7,801 nucleotides of DNA, from the NCBI GenBank assembly GCA_964407525.1, contig CAYOWC010000238.1, positions 1 through 7,801 of the forward strand, given 5' to 3'. The DNA is from DUZB01 sp964407525. GTDB taxonomy: Bacteria > Desulfobacterota > DSM-4660 > Desulfatiglandales > Desulfatiglandaceae. The notes below the pieces were generated by a model, which saw only the letters and a list, made by a program, of their open reading frames with translations, made no database searches and was not told where the DNA came from. How positions within the stretch are numbered: the stretch's first letter is position 1; each line of letters begins with the position of its first letter. Positions 6,626 to 7,801 of this stretch are shown here, one piece after another. Position numbers and translations under genes: made by a program.

Positions 6626-7342
6626 CTATTTCCCAAGAATAGCATTCAACTGATCCAGGTAGCTCTGGAACGCAGGGCGTAATTGGAAATGGGTCGTACC
6701 CGCTTTTTCCTCAAGGGATTTAAGGAAATTATATGGAATGGCCTTTTGCTTCATGTTGACCAGCCAGGCGGGAATATATCCCCTGGGATCCAGGTAGAAC
6801 ATAAACAATATTTCAGTGCGTCGTTTGCCGACCGGTCGCATACAGGTTTGCCCTGTAAACATGAACGCCCTGACATTGCCTTTTTTAACCGGATAGGATG
6901 GATCCTCTACCGAAAAGATATCAATTACCAGGTACTTTTTCTCCCGGTCCAGCCGGAGCGTATTGCGCAGCAGCAACTCCCTTCCCGAAAAAGGCCAGGG
7001 CATTCTATTGACGCTGTAGGTGATGCCGTCGAGGTCGGAGAACTCTTTTACGAGATACTTGAATTCGATATCCGGCATCCATTCTTTGGATATTTCGACC
7101 TTACGAAGGATTTCCATAATCTGGTCAATGGGGGCATTCAGGGTACCGGTCGCTTTGAAAGCCAGGAGACCGGAATCCGGTGCTTCCTGGGAATAAACAT
7201 CTATCCCGTCCTGGCTGAATATCTGCTTCCAGGCGCCATCGAAAGAAAGAGTCGGTGTTTCGGAATTGAAGGCTGCAAAACCCTTTAGGGTAAAAACCAA
7301 GAAAAGCAACAGGCATAAAAAAAATAATAAACGGGTTTTCAT
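6626..7342 (-). CDS. Exported START/SRPBCC-domain protein, putative lipid binding
   Basis: A 238-residue protein. Residues 1-24 form a signal peptide: MKTR, a very hydrophobic core LLFFLCLLLFLVFTL, and likely cleavage after GFAA. Residues about 35-235 read as a START (StAR-related lipid transfer) domain of the SRPBCC fold. Visible features are WKQIFSQDGIDVYSQ (38-52), LLAFKATGTLNAPIDQIMEIL (59-79), EWMPDI (87-92), RMPWPFSGRELLL (113-125) with the usual PWP-S-RE segment, and an amphipathic C-terminal region (about 202-235). The fold makes a hydrophobic pocket for lipids or other apolar ligands, and export would place it in the periplasm. It is the first gene of a two-gene operon with an MFS transporter, so it may deliver or receive the transported compound, which is inference. 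GGAAAG 5 nt before the ATG supports the start. The ligand cannot be deduced. Confidence 0.88.
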   Translation of the reverse strand: MKTRLLFFLCLLLFLVFTLKGFAAFNSETPTLSFDGAWKQIFSQDGIDVYSQEAPDSGLLAFKATGTLNAPIDQIMEILRKVEISKEWMPDIEFKYLVKEFSDLDGITYSVNRMPWPFSGRELLLRNTLRLDREKKYLVIDIFSVEDPSYPVKKGNVRAFMFTGQTCMRPVGKRRTEILFMFYLDPRGYIPAWLVNMKQKAIPYNFLKSLEEKAGTTHFQLRPAFQSYLDQLNAILGK

Positions 7343-7347
7343 TTTGT

Positions 7348-7353
7348 CTTTCC
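7348..7353 (-). promoter_or_regulatory. Ribosome binding site of the START-domain gene
   Basis: GGAAAG on the minus strand lies 5 nt before ATG 7342-7340. It supports this start, which also gives an intact signal peptide. Confidence 0.6.
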
Positions 7354-7590
7354 GTGAAATATATCAGCCTTGATCATCGTTTCGGCCATATTAATTGAGT
7401 TATCCCTTTGATGGCATAGTCTCATCGGGCTAAGCATTAAGAGGCTATACTCGTTATTTTTAGCGCCAACGACGCGTGACAGAATTGCTAACCTTCCAAA
7501 TTAACCATATATGGGGTAATTTCAAGAAAACCACCAAGAACTTGAGGGATTGAAAGAGAAAAGTGGACCGTTTGCTGGATTTAACACGAA

Positions 7591-7634
7591 AAATCCCCCT
7601 GCCTCTCTTTACAAAGAGAGGGCCAGGGGGATTT
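7591..7634. repeat. Near-perfect 20-bp-stem palindrome, MITE/REP-like
   Basis: AAATCCCCCTG (7591-7601) pairs with CAGGGGGATTT (7624-7634), and CCTCTCTTT (7602-7610) pairs with AAAGAGAGG (7613-7621). The apex is only AC and a GC is bulged on one side. I recall similar AAATCCCCCT...AGGGGGATTT palindromes as dispersed elements in many bacterial genomes. On the minus strand it ends in TTTTT, so it could also act as a terminator for transcription entering from the right. Confidence 0.7.
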
Positions 7635-7663
7635 GGAGGGAAAATTGGGATTCAATATTTGAA

Positions 7664-7770
7664 TTAGTACCTTATTTCCTGGTTTTCTGTCATAAAAAGC
7701 AAGAAAATCTTTCTCTCTTTGCGCCTTTGCGTCTTTGCGCGAGACCTTTTGGTTGCGGCTATCCGCCTTA
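7664..7770 (-). repeat. Dispersed ~100-bp repeat, copy B (inverted relative to copy A)
   Basis: Read on the minus strand from 7770 it begins TAAGGCGG, then AGCCGCAACCAAAA, GGTCTC, three tandem 8-mers RCGCAAAG (7717-7740), a T-rich tract, TGACAGAAAACCAGG and AAGGTACTAA. It matches copy A over its full length, with a purine-rich insertion (GAGAAA type) after the 8-mers. The two copies point TAAGGCGG ends outward and enclose the START-MFS operon, 2610 bp end to end. Confidence 0.85.
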
Positions 7771-7801
7771 GATCTACACCTATCCCATGAATTTCTCAAT
7801 T

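Larger units (their letters stand above)
7343..7801. other. Upstream region of the START-MFS operon with palindrome and repeat
   Basis: No convincing gene lies in this 459-nt stretch. Frames on both strands at 7550-7799 are translations of the dispersed repeat and the palindrome. On the minus strand, TTGGCG and TATAGC (about 7454-7475) are only 14 nt apart, too close for a normal sigma-70 promoter, so I call none. The stretch holds the palindrome 7591-7634 and repeat copy B 7664-7770. Nothing recognisable was found in 7771-7801. Confidence 0.6.

Noticed and set aside
6683..7288. 201-codon plus-strand open frame
   Set aside because: It is antisense to the START-domain gene, whose signal peptide and domain residues are clear. 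No ribosome site or known motif was seen.
7454..7475. Promoter-like TTGGCG and TATAGC upstream of the START gene
   Set aside because: The 14-nt spacing is too short for a sigma-70 promoter, and the sigma-54 pattern is not met.
7550..7799. Open frames of about 72-73 codons on both strands, and a similar one at 5000-5245
   Set aside because: They are translations of the dispersed repeat and palindrome. Peptides of the SRKDAKAQR type are a familiar spurious product of this repeat.

Overview
The window holds two unrelated minus-strand gene blocks plus a short secreted-protein gene, separated by repeat-rich intergenic DNA. Every gene I accept is on the minus strand, so transcription runs from high to low coordinates. 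Moderate GC content, a glycine-rich exported protein and dispersed intergenic hairpin and tandem repeats suggest a free-living Gram-negative bacterium. A Desulfobacterota (deltaproteobacterial) genome is my best guess, but there is no rRNA or marker gene to prove it.

Region 1-4177 is a defence-like cassette read right to left. A possible 64-residue single-pass membrane protein (3983-4177) comes first. Next is a 1081-residue SNF2-type helicase with a degenerate phospholipase-D-like N-terminal domain (701-3946). Last is a DUF4391-family protein (1-704) whose last residues are cut by the window edge. The helicase stop and the DUF4391 start share an ATGA, so the two are translationally coupled. 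As I recall, such pairs occur beside type III-like methyltransferase (Mod) and restriction (Res) genes. Any such partners would lie beyond coordinate 1.

Region 4293-5396 holds a small exported glycine-rich protein (4340-4786) with a clear Shine-Dalgarno sequence and a plausible terminator. Its leader contains a pair of REP-like hairpins. Upstream are a further strong hairpin (4956-4989) and one copy of a roughly 100-bp dispersed repeat (5161-5260).

Region 5397-7342 is a tight two-gene operon. An exported START/SRPBCC lipid-binding-like protein (6626-7342) is followed after 2 nt by a 12-helix MFS transporter (5397-6623). The pair may bind and move a hydrophobic or amphipathic compound, but the substrate cannot be read from sequence. 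The second copy of the dispersed repeat (7664-7770) lies upstream in inverted orientation, so the operon sits inside a 2.6-kb unit bounded by inverted repeats. A 20-bp-stem palindrome (7591-7634) lies just inside that copy.

The main candidates for novelty are the helicase/DUF4391 cassette with its altered PLD motif, and the inverted-repeat-bounded START-MFS unit.
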